Below, in pieces: positions 27,113-36,801 of a stretch of 64,000 nt of DNA. Within the stretch, counting starts at the first letter, position 1; each line of letters starts with the position of its first letter. Under the pieces are notes generated by a model. That model worked only from the letters and a program-made list of their open reading frames with translations, was not told the origin of the DNA and did not search any database. This stretch comes from Okeania sp. KiyG1. GTDB lineage: Bacteria > Cyanobacteriota > Cyanobacteriia > Cyanobacteriales > Microcoleaceae. The DNA lies in assembly GCF_014132355.1 (NCBI RefSeq), contig NZ_BLZO01000066.1, positions 1-64,000 on the forward strand, read 5' to 3'. The translations under genes were made by a program, and so were the position numbers.

Positions 27113-28399
27113 TTCGAGTTATACCAAATTCAAAAAATAATCCTAAAAATTAGGACTTGTTAAGTAGATTAATCATATCAAATCTATTATAATAATGACT
27201 GTGTAGTAATTGAGTAATTTACTCTTGATTTGTGTAAAATAGGCTTTGATTAAATGTAAGCATTTCCTCCGGAATGCTGCGCAAACAGCCGTCAGCTATC
27301 AGCCATCAGCTATTGCTTTTAGTTTGAGATAAAAGCTTTACCAATTGAGCCAGAATTTATACTTACTATATCAGACATTGTTTTAGGGTTTCATCCGTCT
27401 GATCTACGACACCATACAGGTTACGCGATCGCCTAGTAGTTGAGAGATGAGGAGATGGGGACCCACCCCTAACCCCTCCGGTGGAGGGGAATGTGGGGAG
27501 ATGGGGAGATAAAGATACCTATAAACAATATTGCACAGTTTTAGGTGTGCCACTCCACTACAGAGTTTTGGTTATGACGATGTTTCAGAGATCGACAAAA
27601 GCGCTGTCTCAGTGTAAGTATTCAAGCGGACATGATATAACTAGGGCTTGCTGATTAATTCTCGCGCGTATTGATAAATATAAGGTATTAGCCTTTTTGG
27701 GCTTCAAAAAAGTGCCAGCTTTTCGGTGCCTAGAGCTGCAAAAAGCTAGTATTTTGGGCTGACTATGGTAGAAAAATCATTCTTACAATTCTTACTCCTA
27801 CCTCCTCGCTCATCCCTCGTTCCTCCTTTTTTCCCCTCCGGGGTTAGGGGTGGGTTGCCTCCTACCTTCCCCTCCCCTCCACCGGAGGGGTTAGGGGTGG
27901 GTTGGGAGGGGAGGGGCGAGGGTGGGTTAAAAGACTTTTGAGCGCAAACCCGAACTAGGCGATCGCCATCATGGTTGACAATTCCTTGACTATGTGTATA
28001 GAAGCAAAGTTTGACTTTTAGATATCTCTAATAATAAAAATCAAATCAATTATTGTACATATATTGCCAATAAATCATCAATTATTTTTTCCTACTCTCT
28101 ACTCCCTCTCTTGGTGCGCTACCAGATGCGTCTGCAGCCGACGCGGGGTCGCACCGCTACTCCCTACTCCCTCTTTTTTTGAGATGTCTTTATAATTAAT
28201 TATGACTACAGGACTTACGGACGGACACTAAACTCAGTGAGGGCGAATGCCATTTGCTACGCACAACTACGTTAACGCCCCTACATATGGTGTTTTCAAG
28301 GTGGATTTGCGTAAGTTCTGGACTATTTAAACTTATCTTAAAGTGAAGCTGTTAATATACACTCGGTCCATTAAACATATATACAACTAGGAAGATAGA
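27113..28399. mobile_element. Non-coding gap with MITE family 3 and family 1 copies
   Basis: Contains gcatttcctccggaatgctg at 27262, a gaggagatggggacccaccc run near 27448, a MITE family 3 copy from about 27645 (agggcttgctgattaattc) to about 27950 (gagcgcaaacccgaa) and a family 1 copy at 28209-28320 (CAGGACTTACGG to GCGTAAGTTCTG). The family 1 copy is flanked on both sides by gacta (28204-28208 and 28321-28325), a likely 5-bp target duplication. No gene is supported. Confidence 0.65.
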
Positions 28400-31300
28400 A
28401 TGACAGACCCACAACTCCGACCATTAGGTACTTATGAAACAGGCATTTTTGATGAAAGTGCTGCCGAAATTCCGGCTTACGACCCCAATACACAAAGAGT
28501 GTTTGTTGTCAAGGCAAATGAAGCAGCTATTGATGTACTAGATATTAGCGATCCCACCAACCCCAATTTAATAGATCAAATTGATGTTTCCTCCTTTGGC
28601 GCAATTGCCAACAGTGTTGCAGTTAATCAAAATGGCATCGTAGCAGTGGCGGTCGAAGCTGATGTCAAACAAGACCCAGGGACAGTTGCCTTCTTTAATG
28701 CAGATGGCGATACTCTCAACGAAGTAACTGTGGGTGCATTACCAGATATGCTCACCTTTACGTCTGATGGCACAAAGGTGCTAGTGGCAAATGAAGGAGA
28801 ACCCAACGATGACTACAGCAACGACCCAGAAGGTTCCGTTAGCATTATCGACATTTCTGGTGGGGTAGGCAATTTAACTCAGGCAGATGTCTCTACCGCT
28901 GATTTTTCTGATTTCATTGGTCGGGAAGAAGAATTGCGTAACAAAGGCGTTCGGATCTACGGTCCTGGGTCAAATGCAGCTCAAGACCTCGAACCAGAAT
29001 TTATTGCTGTAGATGGTAACGACACCACAGCATTTGTCACTCTACAAGAAAATAATGCTATAGCAGTGGTAGATATTGAAAATGCCAACATTGTAGATGT
29101 TCTGCCATTGGGAGCAAAAGACTACAGTCGCGGTCTTCCCTCTCTGACACCATTTGAATTTGATGATTCTGACCTGCGAGTTTTGGATACAACCGAAGGG
29201 GGTCAGGAAATTCGCTTGGGTGGTCTATCTGGACTATGGTATGAAGGTGAAGACGAAGACGGCAACTTACAATTTGTCACCGTACCAGACCGCGGACCAA
29301 ATGGCGCACCTACAGACGTAGATGATGACGGCGATAACGAAAGACCATTTGCTCTGCCAGACTATCAAGCTAGAATTGTTCGCTTTACACTAGATGAAGA
29401 CAGTGGCGATATTGACATAACTGAAGAAATTCTCCTAAATAGGCAAGACGGTACAACTCCCATCACAGGTTTACCTAACATTCCAGGAGTAGACGAAGAA
29501 CCAGTAGACCTATTTGGAAACCCCCTCGAATACGACCCCTTTGGTGCAGACATGGAAGGTATTGTTATCAATGATGATGGTACATACTGGACTGTAGATG
29601 AATATCGCCCCGCCATCTACCACTTTGATGTTGATGGGTCACTCATAGACCGCTTTGTACCGGAAGGAACAGCAGCACTAGCAGGAGAAACAGAAGGAAC
29701 TTTTGGTACTGAAACCCTACCCGCAGAATATTCTAACCGTCGTCGCAACCGTGGTTTTGAAGCTATTGCGCTAGATACAGATGAAGATATTCTCTACAGC
29801 TTTATTCAAACACCTCTAGCAAATCCCGATCGCACTGCATCTGACGACTCCAGCGTTATTCGGATGTTAGGTATCGACCCAGAGACTGGAGAACCCGTAG
29901 CAGAATATGTCTACCTCCTAGAAAAACCAACTATAAACCCAGATAATGGTAGTCTATTAGTTGATAAAATTGGTGATGCTGTTTATGATGCTGATGCTGA
30001 CACATTTTATATCCTAGAGCGAGACTCTTCTACCACTGCCACAGGCAAAAAATTTATATTTGAAATTGACCTCAAAGGAGCAACTAATTTACTCGCTGAC
30101 GACGCACCAAGTTTACCAGAAAATACAACTCTAGAACAGCTAGATGTAGATGAAATTTTTGATTTAGACATCCAACCAGTTAACAAAACCAAGATAACTA
30201 ACCTACCCTCCCTTGGTTACTTAGCAGGAGACAAACCAGAAGGTTTATCACTTTTACCAGATGGACGACTGGCGGTACTAAACGACAATGACTTCGGTCT
30301 CCTAGATGAGGAAATTCCTGGAGATGGTACTGTTCCTCTCAACCCAGAACCAGTGCCAGTAGTTTTGGGTCTAATTGATTTTTCAGAAAGTAATCAAATT
30401 GACCCAAGCGATCGCGATGATGGTATCAATTTAGGTAATTGGCCTGTTTTTGGGTTATTGCAACCAGATAGTATTGCTTCCTTTGTGATAGAAGGTGAGA
30501 CCTATTATGTCACAGCAGATGAGGGAGATGCCAGAGGTTATGACGCTCTGGATGAAGAAGCACGGGTAGGAGATGATGAATATGTACTGGACCCTGAAGT
30601 TTTTAATGTTGCTGCACTAGAAGATGATGCTGCTATTGGTCGTCTCACAGTGACAACCGAAGATGGGGATATTGATGATGATGGCGACTACGACCAAATT
30701 TTTGCTAATGGCGGTCGGTCTTTCAGTATTTGGGATGCTGCGGGCAACCGAATATTCAACAGTGGGGATAGTATTGAACGCATTACTGCCGATCTAATCC
30801 CAGATAACTTTAACTCAAACCGAGACGAAAATACTTTTGACGATCGTAGCGACAATAGTGGTCCTGAACCCGAAGCTATAACCACAGGAGTTTTAGGCGA
30901 TAAAACCTATACTTTTGTCGGTCTGGAACGTACAGGGGGAATTATGGTTTATGATGTCAGCGACCCCACCAGTCCAGATTTTGTGCAATACATTCCTAAC
31001 CGCGACTTCACCGTTGAATTTGATACGGATGCTGATGGAGACCCAGATCCTACCCCAGAACAACTATCGGCAGCGGGGGACTTAGGACCAGAAGGATTTA
31101 AGTTTATTTCTCCAGAAGATAGTCCGAATGGGGAGGCGTTATTAGTAGTTGCTAATGAAATTAGTGGTACTACTACTGTTTATGAGTTTAGCCCAAACCA
31201 GAATATTCAGGGAACTCCAGGTAATAATAACCTCGAAGGTGGTACGGGTGACGACAATATTGATGGTCTCGCTGGTAATGATATTCTCAGTGGTTTTGGT

Positions 31301-31915
31301 GGCAGCGATACTATTAGTGGTTCTGCTGGCAACGATGATATTAATGGCAACGGTGGTAATGACCGCGTTAGCGGTGGAAATGGTGATGACCGCGTTAATG
31401 GTGGTTTGGGAAGCGATATTATCTTTGGCAACAATGGAGATGATAATTTAATTGGTCGTCTGGGTAATGACCGGATGCTAGGAGGTCCTGGAGAAGATAC
31501 TCTTAGTGGTGGTATTGGTCGCGATCGCCTCCATGGTGGCGCGGATGATGATATTCTCACTGGTGGTGGAAGTGTAGACCGCTTTATTTTTGCTGCCAAT
31601 GATGAGTTTAGTCAGGCGAGTTTAGGGATAGATGAAATTACAGATTTTAACCCAGACTTAGATTTAATTCTACTTGACTTAAGGACTTTCACAGAAATTA
31701 CTACTACTGCGGGTGAGGATATTGGGGATGAATTTGCAATAGTAGGAAGCAACGGTGATGCTGCTAGTAGTGAAGCTATTATCGTCTACAATTCTACTAA
31801 TGGTGGTTTATTCTACAATGCTAATGGCAGCGATGGTGGTTTTGGAGATGGCGGTCGGTTTGCAACTTTGACTGGTACTCCAACTATATCAGCAGAGGAT
31901 TTCGTAATTAGATAA
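28400..31915 (+). CDS. Secreted RTX protein with choice-of-anchor and phytase-like esterase regions
   Basis: 1171 residues, strongly acidic. Residues 1-245 form a beta-propeller-like choice-of-anchor region (VFVVKANEAAIDVLDISDPTNP). About 255-590 fits the esterase-like phytase family (GLSGLWYEG, VTVPDRGPNG, EGIVINDDGTYWTVDEYRPAIYHFD, NRGFEAIAL). About 600-930 returns to the first type (GLIDFSESNQIDPSDRDDGI). About 935-1060 holds RTX nonapeptides (GGTGDDNIDGLAGNDILSG), which bind Ca. With no Sec signal peptide and an RTX tail it is probably exported by a type I system. The likely role is extracellular phosphoester turnover; the substrate is inferred. Start ATG at 28400 has AGGAAG upstream. Confidence 0.85.
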   Translation: MTDPQLRPLGTYETGIFDESAAEIPAYDPNTQRVFVVKANEAAIDVLDISDPTNPNLIDQIDVSSFGAIANSVAVNQNGIVAVAVEADVKQDPGTVAFFNADGDTLNEVTVGALPDMLTFTSDGTKVLVANEGEPNDDYSNDPEGSVSIIDISGGVGNLTQADVSTADFSDFIGREEELRNKGVRIYGPGSNAAQDLEPEFIAVDGNDTTAFVTLQENNAIAVVDIENANIVDVLPLGAKDYSRGLPSLTPFEFDDSDLRVLDTTEGGQEIRLGGLSGLWYEGEDEDGNLQFVTVPDRGPNGAPTDVDDDGDNERPFALPDYQARIVRFTLDEDSGDIDITEEILLNRQDGTTPITGLPNIPGVDEEPVDLFGNPLEYDPFGADMEGIVINDDGTYWTVDEYRPAIYHFDVDGSLIDRFVPEGTAALAGETEGTFGTETLPAEYSNRRRNRGFEAIALDTDEDILYSFIQTPLANPDRTASDDSSVIRMLGIDPETGEPVAEYVYLLEKPTINPDNGSLLVDKIGDAVYDADADTFYILERDSSTTATGKKFIFEIDLKGATNLLADDAPSLPENTTLEQLDVDEIFDLDIQPVNKTKITNLPSLGYLAGDKPEGLSLLPDGRLAVLNDNDFGLLDEEIPGDGTVPLNPEPVPVVLGLIDFSESNQIDPSDRDDGINLGNWPVFGLLQPDSIASFVIEGETYYVTADEGDARGYDALDEEARVGDDEYVLDPEVFNVAALEDDAAIGRLTVTTEDGDIDDDGDYDQIFANGGRSFSIWDAAGNRIFNSGDSIERITADLIPDNFNSNRDENTFDDRSDNSGPEPEAITTGVLGDKTYTFVGLERTGGIMVYDVSDPTSPDFVQYIPNRDFTVEFDTDADGDPDPTPEQLSAAGDLGPEGFKFISPEDSPNGEALLVVANEISGTTTVYEFSPNQNIQGTPGNNNLEGGTGDDNIDGLAGNDILSGFGGSDTISGSAGNDDINGNGGNDRVSGGNGDDRVNGGLGSDIIFGNNGDDNLIGRLGNDRMLGGPGEDTLSGGIGRDRLHGGADDDILTGGGSVDRFIFAANDEFSQASLGIDEITDFNPDLDLILLDLRTFTEITTTAGEDIGDEFAIVGSNGDAASSEAIIVYNSTNGGLFYNANGSDGGFGDGGRFATLTGTPTISAEDFVIR

Positions 31916-31929
31916 TATTTCTATTTAGT

Positions 31930-32720
31930 TAGTCTTTGTAGGTTGGGTTAAGTGATAGCGCAACCCAACAATAACTGATGATACTATTATCTAATTATTT
32001 GTTTGGGATATATCTTGATGTTGGGTTGATCCTAGGGATAAGCTAGCGCTAACGTTCCTCAACTCAACCTACTCTACTTTTAATTGTTATCTGTTTCGAT
32101 TTAGTTTTTGTAGGTTGGGTTAAGCGCGCTTCGCAACCCAACAATAACTGATGATACTATTATCTAATTATTGTTTGCTATATATCTTAATGTTGGGTTG
32201 CTCCTACGGATAAGCTGGCGCTAACGTTCCTCAACTCAACCTACTCTACTTTTAATTGTTATCTGTTTCGATTTAGTTTTGTAGGTTGGGTTAAGCGCGC
32301 TTCGCAACCAAACAATAACTGATGATATTATGGTCTAATTATTTGTTTGCGATATATCTTAATGTTCGGTTTATCTTACGGATAAGCTGGCGCTAACGTT
32401 CCTCAACTCAACCTACTCTACTTTTAATTGTTATCTGTTTCGGTTTAGTTTTGTAGGTTGGGTTAAGCGCGCTTCGCAACCCAACAATAACTGATGATAC
32501 TATTATCTAATTATTGTTTGCTATATATCAGGACTTACGCACAGACTCTACATATAGCGAGGGCGAATACTATTTACCCCTACAAATGGTGGTTTAAAAG
32601 TCAATTTGCGTAAGTCCTGATATCTTGATGTTGAGTTTGTCCTACGGATAAGCTGGCGCTAACGTTCCTCAACTCAACCTACTCTACTTTTAATTGTTAT
32701 CTATTTCGATAATGAGAAAT
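31930..32720. repeat. 171-172-bp tandem repeat (family 2), four copies
   Basis: The word taggttgggtta recurs at 31939, 32111, 32282 and 32454. Each unit has gtaggttgggttaag, ctatatatcttaatgttggg, cggataagctggcgctaacg and ctcaactcaacctac, so each unit is an imperfect inverted repeat of the GTAGGTTGGGTT type. The fourth copy carries a MITE insertion at 32529. A single relative lies at 34420-34560. Confidence 0.9.
32529..32619. mobile_element. MITE family 1 inserted in the fourth 171-bp repeat
   Basis: CAGGACTTACGCA at the left and TGCGTAAGTCCTG at the right, 91 bp. The interrupted repeat reads gctatatat|element|atatcttgatg, whereas the uninterrupted neighbours read gctatatatcttaatg. The three intact copies are therefore empty sites and the insertion duplicated ATAT (32525-32528 and 32620-32623). 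This gives clear element boundaries. Confidence 0.85.
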
Positions 32721-32730
32721 AGGAATTATG

Positions 32731-32997
32731 CTAATTTTCCCGAAATGAGTCATCTTTAATTAATTCCTCAAACTCTGCAACTGAATTAACAGTAATTGTT
32801 TCTAGAAGTAACCGTTTTAGCAAAGCTAAGTCATTAATTTCATTAATAGCTTTTATCAGAGTTTCTGGCAAACTATTAAAGCGTTTTTCCAATAAGTCGA
32901 GAATATTTTGTCTGCAATTTTCTTTTGCTCCTATTTGTTGACCTCTTTGCTGACCTCTTTCCATCGCCAATTCTTCTATAGTGCTTAAAAATTCCAT
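32731..32997 (-). pseudogene. Rpn C-terminal module, tandem copy 3 (most distal)
   Basis: 88 codons from an internal Met (MEFLSTIEELAMERGQQRGQ...) matching the C-terminal part of Rpn/DUF4351-type proteins: a GQ-rich repeat, then ILDLLEKRFNSLPETLIKAINEINDLALLKRLLLETITV. Identity with the other two copies is very high. It lacks the nuclease core. The preceding ribosome-like sequence gaggaggaacagagaATG is in fact coding sequence of the parent gene (EEEQRM), yet it could allow translation. Confidence 0.6.
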
Positions 32998-33069
32998 TCT
33001 CTGTTCCTCCTCATATTGATTAATTTTTGTTTGAAAGTTTGATTCTAATTCTGGTGGTTAGGAATTATG

Positions 33070-33336
33070 CTAATTTTCCCGAAATGAGTCATCTTTAATT
33101 AATTCCTCAAACTCTGCAACTGAATTAACAGTAATTGTTTCTAGAAGTAACCGTTTTAGCAAAGCTAAGTCATTAATTTCATTAATAGCTTTTATCAGAG
33201 TTTCTGGCAAACTATTAAAGCGTTTTTCCAGTAAGTCAAGAATATTTTGTCTGCAAGTTGCTTTTGCTCCTATTTCCTGACCTATTTCCTGACCTCTTTC
33301 TATAGCTAATTCTTCTATAGTGCTTAAAAATTCCAT
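33070..33336 (-). pseudogene. Rpn C-terminal module, tandem copy 2
   Basis: 88 codons, 339 bp from the copies on either side. Differs from copy 3 mainly in the Gly-Gln-rich stretch (GQEIGQEIG). Its upstream flank encodes PPELESNFQTKINQYEEEQR in frame, and preserves GAA where the full-length gene now has a TAA stop. It lacks the nuclease core. Confidence 0.6.
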
Positions 33337-33408
33337 TCTTTGTTCCTCCTCATATTGATTGATTTTTGTTTGAAAGTTTGATTCTAATTCTGGTGGTTAG
33401 GAATTATG

Positions 33409-33687
33409 CTAATTTTCCCGAAATGAGTCATCTTTAATTAATTCCTCAAACTCTGCAACTGAATTAACAGTAATTGTTTCTAAAAGTAACCGTTTTAGCA
33501 AAGCTAAGTCATTAATTTCATTAATAGCTTTTATCAGAGTTTCTGGCAAACTATTAAAGCGTTTTTCCAACAAATCAAGAATATTTTGTCTGCAATTTGC
33601 TTTTGCTCCTATTTCCTGACCTATTTCCTGACCTATTTTTTGACCTCTTTCTATAGCTAATTCTTCTATAGTGCTTAAAAATTCCAT
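33409..33687 (-). pseudogene. Rpn C-terminal part, detached from its gene by a stop
   Basis: 92 codons, in frame with the nuclease ORF upstream (33739-34395) but separated from it by one TAA at 33739-33741. Without that stop the gene would read ...MMTLPP-E-LESNFQTKINQYEEEQRMEFLST.... It has one more GQ(K/E)IG repeat than the other two copies. The original gene was therefore about 325 codons. Confidence 0.7.
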
Positions 33688-33738
33688 TCTCTGTTCCTCC
33701 TCATATTGATTAATTTTGGTTTGAAAGTTTGATTCTAA

Positions 33739-34395
33739 TTATGGGGGTAATGTCATCATTTTATCAATGAATTTAAACAAATTGATAATATCGAACTTGG
33801 TTAACCCCCTATCGTATAAACTTCTAACTAATTGCCATTTCCATTGCTCTCTTTCTGTAAGATTACTTGTGGTACTTTTAGTTTTCAGGTGTGCCATTAC
33901 TATCATAGCAAATGGATTATTATTCGATTCTAATTCCTCCCATTGATAATCTAAAAGTTTGACTATGGCAAAATCTAATCTCATTTGACTGTTTCCTAAA
34001 CCATATTCACAGAAATTTGGTCGCCAAGATGGGTTTTCATCTCCCAGTATAGCTAAACTAATTACTGGTTTATTGTAAAGGTCAAAAGCTCGATAGTTAT
34101 AGATAAACATTCGTTGGCTAAATTCTCGGTCATACTGACTTTGCACTTCAATATGAATCAAAATCCAGATTTCTTGATCGTCCAATAACCAAGCTTGAAA
34201 TAATTTATCGGCATAACGTTTTTCTGTTTTTGCCGAGGCTGTAATTTGTTCTAATTCTTTATCTAGAGAAACTGGTTTTTTTTGCCAGTTAATAGAGACA
34301 TGAATTTCTGGATAAAAGAAGCTGAGGAAAGATTCAAAATATTCAGAAATTGCTGCTTTCCACGGCTCATCATAATTAGCTGTTATTTCTGTCAT
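33739..34395 (-). CDS. Rpn-type PD-(D/E)XK nuclease, N-terminal part
   Basis: 218 residues. The PD-(D/E)XK core includes ILIHIEVQSQYDREFSQRMFIYNYRAFDLY, where the E-x-Q element is the usual catalytic motif of the Rpn (recombination-promoting nuclease/putative transposase) family. The protein ends at MMTLPP-stop, while its C-terminal module continues in frame after the stop and is triplicated in tandem downstream. The catalytic part is complete, so a shortened nuclease could still be made. Start ATG at 34395. Confidence 0.8.
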   Translation of the reverse strand: MTEITANYDEPWKAAISEYFESFLSFFYPEIHVSINWQKKPVSLDKELEQITASAKTEKRYADKLFQAWLLDDQEIWILIHIEVQSQYDREFSQRMFIYNYRAFDLYNKPVISLAILGDENPSWRPNFCEYGLGNSQMRLDFAIVKLLDYQWEELESNNNPFAMIVMAHLKTKSTTSNLTEREQWKWQLVRSLYDRGLTKFDIINLFKFIDKMMTLPP

Positions 34396-34419
34396 TTTAT
34401 TGTTAATTTTAGAGATGAA

Positions 34420-34560
34420 TCTTTGTAGGTTGGGTTAAGCGATATCGCAACCCAACAATCACTTATTATATTACTGTCTAATTATTTGTTTGCTATATAT
34501 CTTTATGTTGGGTTTATCCTGCGGATAAGCTAGCGCTAACGTTCCTCAACCCAACCTACT
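34420..34560. repeat. Single family 2 repeat overlapping the ParD-like gene end
   Basis: Carries gtaggttgggttaagcg, ctatatatctttatgttggg, cggataagctagcgctaacg and caacccaacctactctac, like the units at 31930-32720. Its right end supplies the last codons and the stop of the antitoxin-like gene that follows (VGWVEER-stop). Confidence 0.8.
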
Positions 34561-34784
34561 CTACTATTCAAAATATCCATTACTACAGCTTCTCCATCTA
34601 ACCCTTCTCTTCTATCTAACTCTGCCACACCAGAATCAATTTTTTCCGGTGTTTCTTCCATCCATTGTTGGTACTCTAGCAACTTAAAAGCTTTATCAAT
34701 TACCTCTTCAAAAGTGGCAAAATTACCACTATTAACCTGTATCTCAATAAACTTTTCCTGTTCAGGAGTCAGCTTAATATTCAT
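34536..34784 (-). CDS. ParD/CopG-like antitoxin with altered C-terminus
   Basis: 82 residues: MNIKLTPEQEKFIEIQVNSGNFATFEEVIDKAFKLLEY is the ribbon-helix-helix head of ParD-type antitoxins, which bind DNA as dimers and neutralise ParE. The last residues (GWVEER) and the stop are encoded by a GTAGGTTGGG repeat, so the native C-terminus, the part that usually contacts toxin, has been replaced. No ParE toxin gene follows. It is an orphan, possibly inactive in neutralisation yet still DNA-binding. Confidence 0.75.
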   Translation of the reverse strand: MNIKLTPEQEKFIEIQVNSGNFATFEEVIDKAFKLLEYQQWMEETPEKIDSGVAELDRREGLDGEAVVMDILNSRVGWVEER

Positions 34785-34879
34785 AAAAAACTCTTGAAAA
34801 TTGTAAGTTTTAATTATTAGAGATATAATGTTTTACCATAAATAGATAAACTTATCTATCTTATTCACTCAATAGTAAT

Positions 34880-36505
34880 ATGGTGGAAATAAAAAAAAAT
34901 CAAGCAACAAAATTATCAGGAATTGAGACTAAGCAGTATTTCCTATTGGGTAACACAGCATATTTGCAAAAGGAGTTTGACAAGGCGATCGCTTATTTCC
35001 AACAAGCTATAGAGATTTATGAAGGTGTAAAGGACTTTCATGGGGTTGCTAGCGTTTATCACAACTTAGGTGCAGTGGCAAACGAGCAAAGGCAATTTGA
35101 GGAGGCGATCGCTTATTTCCAACAAGCTTTGGAGATTTATGAAAATGTGAAAGATTGCCCCAATGTTGCTAATATCTATCACAACCTAGGTTTAGTAGCA
35201 CGGGAGCAAAGGCAGTTTGAGGAAGCTACCAGCTATTTCCAAAAAGCTCTGCAAATTTTTGAGGATTTGGAGGATTGCCATAAGGTTGCCAATGGCTATC
35301 TTAGTCTAGGTGTATTGCTTGCGGATCAACGACAATATGATGAAGCTACCAGCTATTTCCAAAAAGCTCTGCAAATTTTTGAGGATTTGGAGGATTTTCA
35401 GGGAATCGCTGGTGTCTACCAAAACTTGGGATTAGTCACAGGGGAAAAACGGCGGTTTGATGAAGCTACTAGCTATTTTCATAAAGCTCTGGAAATTCTT
35501 GAGAATATGGGGGACTTTCATAGGGTTGCGGGTGTCTATCATAATCTAGGTGCATTAGCAGCAGAGGGAAAGAATTTTCAAGAGGCAACCGTTTATTTTC
35601 ACAAAGCTCTGGAGATTTATCAAGATGCTGAGGATTTTTCCAAGGTTGCTGATATCTATCATAATCTAGGTTCATTAGCAGAGAATCAAGAGTATTTTGA
35701 GGAGGCAAACGTTTATTTTCACAAAGCTTTGGAGATTTATGAAAATGAGGGTCATTTCCACAGAGTTGCTAGTGTCTACAACAACCTTGGTATAGTAGCA
35801 AGGGGACAGCAACAGTTTGAGGAAGCTAACAGTTATTTCCAAAAAGCTCTAGATATCTATGAAAATCCAAAAGACTTCTACCAAGTTGCTAGTGTCTATC
35901 ACAACCTGGGTACAGTAGCACAGGAACAGAGGCAGTTTGAGAAGGCAATTGCCTATTTCCAAAAATCTCTCCAGATTAGAGAAAATAAGAGAAATTTCTA
36001 CGAAGTTGCTGCTGACTATCACCATCTAGGTGAAGTAGCGGAGGAGCAAAGGCGGTTTGATGAAGCTACTAGCTATTTCCAAAAAGCTCTCAATGTCTAT
36101 CTAGAAATCTATGAAGATACGGGGAACTTCCACAATGTTGCTGCTACCTATCACAAACTAGGTACAGTGGCAGGAAAGCAAGGACAACTCAAGCGTATGA
36201 TCGCCTATTTCCAAAAATCTCTACAGGTTTTTGAAGAGGTGAAAGATTTGAACAACTTAGCCAAAATTTGCCATAACCTGGGAGTCATCACACAAGCACA
36301 ACAAAAATTCGAGGAGGCGATCGCTTACTACGAAAAAGCAATTCAGACATTTGAAGAATTAGGAGATTCATGGGAAGCAGCCAAAAGTTGTCTATTAGTT
36401 GGCACGATCTGTGTTGAACAAGGTTCCTGGTATAAAGGTCTAGATTATTTAGAAAAAAAGTTTCCAAACTTACAGCAAAGAAAACGACTATCCACTTCTT
36501 GCTAA
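34880..36505 (+). CDS. Tetratricopeptide-repeat protein (frameshifted at its C-terminus)
   Basis: 541 residues made of about 12 TPR units of 40 residues (YHNLGTVAQEQRQFEKAIAY FQKSLQI pattern). Very even repeats suggest recent internal duplication. The reading frame stops at TAA 36503-36505, but the other frames carry on with conserved TPR sequence (36480-36801), so the original protein was about 640 residues. A TPR scaffold next to an ATPase is a common sensor/adaptor arrangement. The downstream ATPase start overlaps the original stop as ATGA, so they form an operon. Specific ligand unknown. Confidence 0.82.
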   Translation: MVEIKKNQATKLSGIETKQYFLLGNTAYLQKEFDKAIAYFQQAIEIYEGVKDFHGVASVYHNLGAVANEQRQFEEAIAYFQQALEIYENVKDCPNVANIYHNLGLVAREQRQFEEATSYFQKALQIFEDLEDCHKVANGYLSLGVLLADQRQYDEATSYFQKALQIFEDLEDFQGIAGVYQNLGLVTGEKRRFDEATSYFHKALEILENMGDFHRVAGVYHNLGALAAEGKNFQEATVYFHKALEIYQDAEDFSKVADIYHNLGSLAENQEYFEEANVYFHKALEIYENEGHFHRVASVYNNLGIVARGQQQFEEANSYFQKALDIYENPKDFYQVASVYHNLGTVAQEQRQFEKAIAYFQKSLQIRENKRNFYEVAADYHHLGEVAEEQRRFDEATSYFQKALNVYLEIYEDTGNFHNVAATYHKLGTVAGKQGQLKRMIAYFQKSLQVFEEVKDLNNLAKICHNLGVITQAQQKFEEAIAYYEKAIQTFEELGDSWEAAKSCLLVGTICVEQGSWYKGLDYLEKKFPNLQQRKRLSTSC

Positions 36506-36801
36506 AACTACCTATCAGATAGCTCGCACTCACCACTTAATGAGTAACTTCGATAAATCTCGCATTTATTATCGAGATGCTCTACGCATTTATGAACACA
36601 TAAAAAAACCAGGAAGGTATTGCTATATGTAAAACTGGACTAGGTTGGTTAATGGTACAAATAGGTTTTCTTGAAGATGCTTTACTGGAGTTAGAAAAAG
36701 CTAGAGAAATTTACGGGCAAGTTGATGATAAATTATGGATTAATGAAGTAGAAAAAATGATAGATTTGATTGAAAAAATGAAGGAGAAACAACTAAAATG
36801 A
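36480..36801 (+). pseudogene. TPR gene tail, split by two frameshifts
   Basis: One frame encodes ENDYPLLAKTTYQIARTHHLMSN...IYYRDALRIYEHI, then, after an indel in the A-run/CC at about 36602-36611, another gives QEGIAICKTGLGWLMVQIGF...LELEKAREIYGQVDDKLWINEVEKMI to TGA 36799-36801. These are typical TPR-family tail sequences. The first shift lies near 36480. Two indels make a sequencing error less likely than true decay of this tail. Confidence 0.7.

Noticed and set aside
31207-31599. 130-codon minus-strand ORF
   Set aside because: Antisense shadow of the RTX repeats; its Pro/Ser/Leu-rich composition follows from the Gly/Asp repeat on the other strand.
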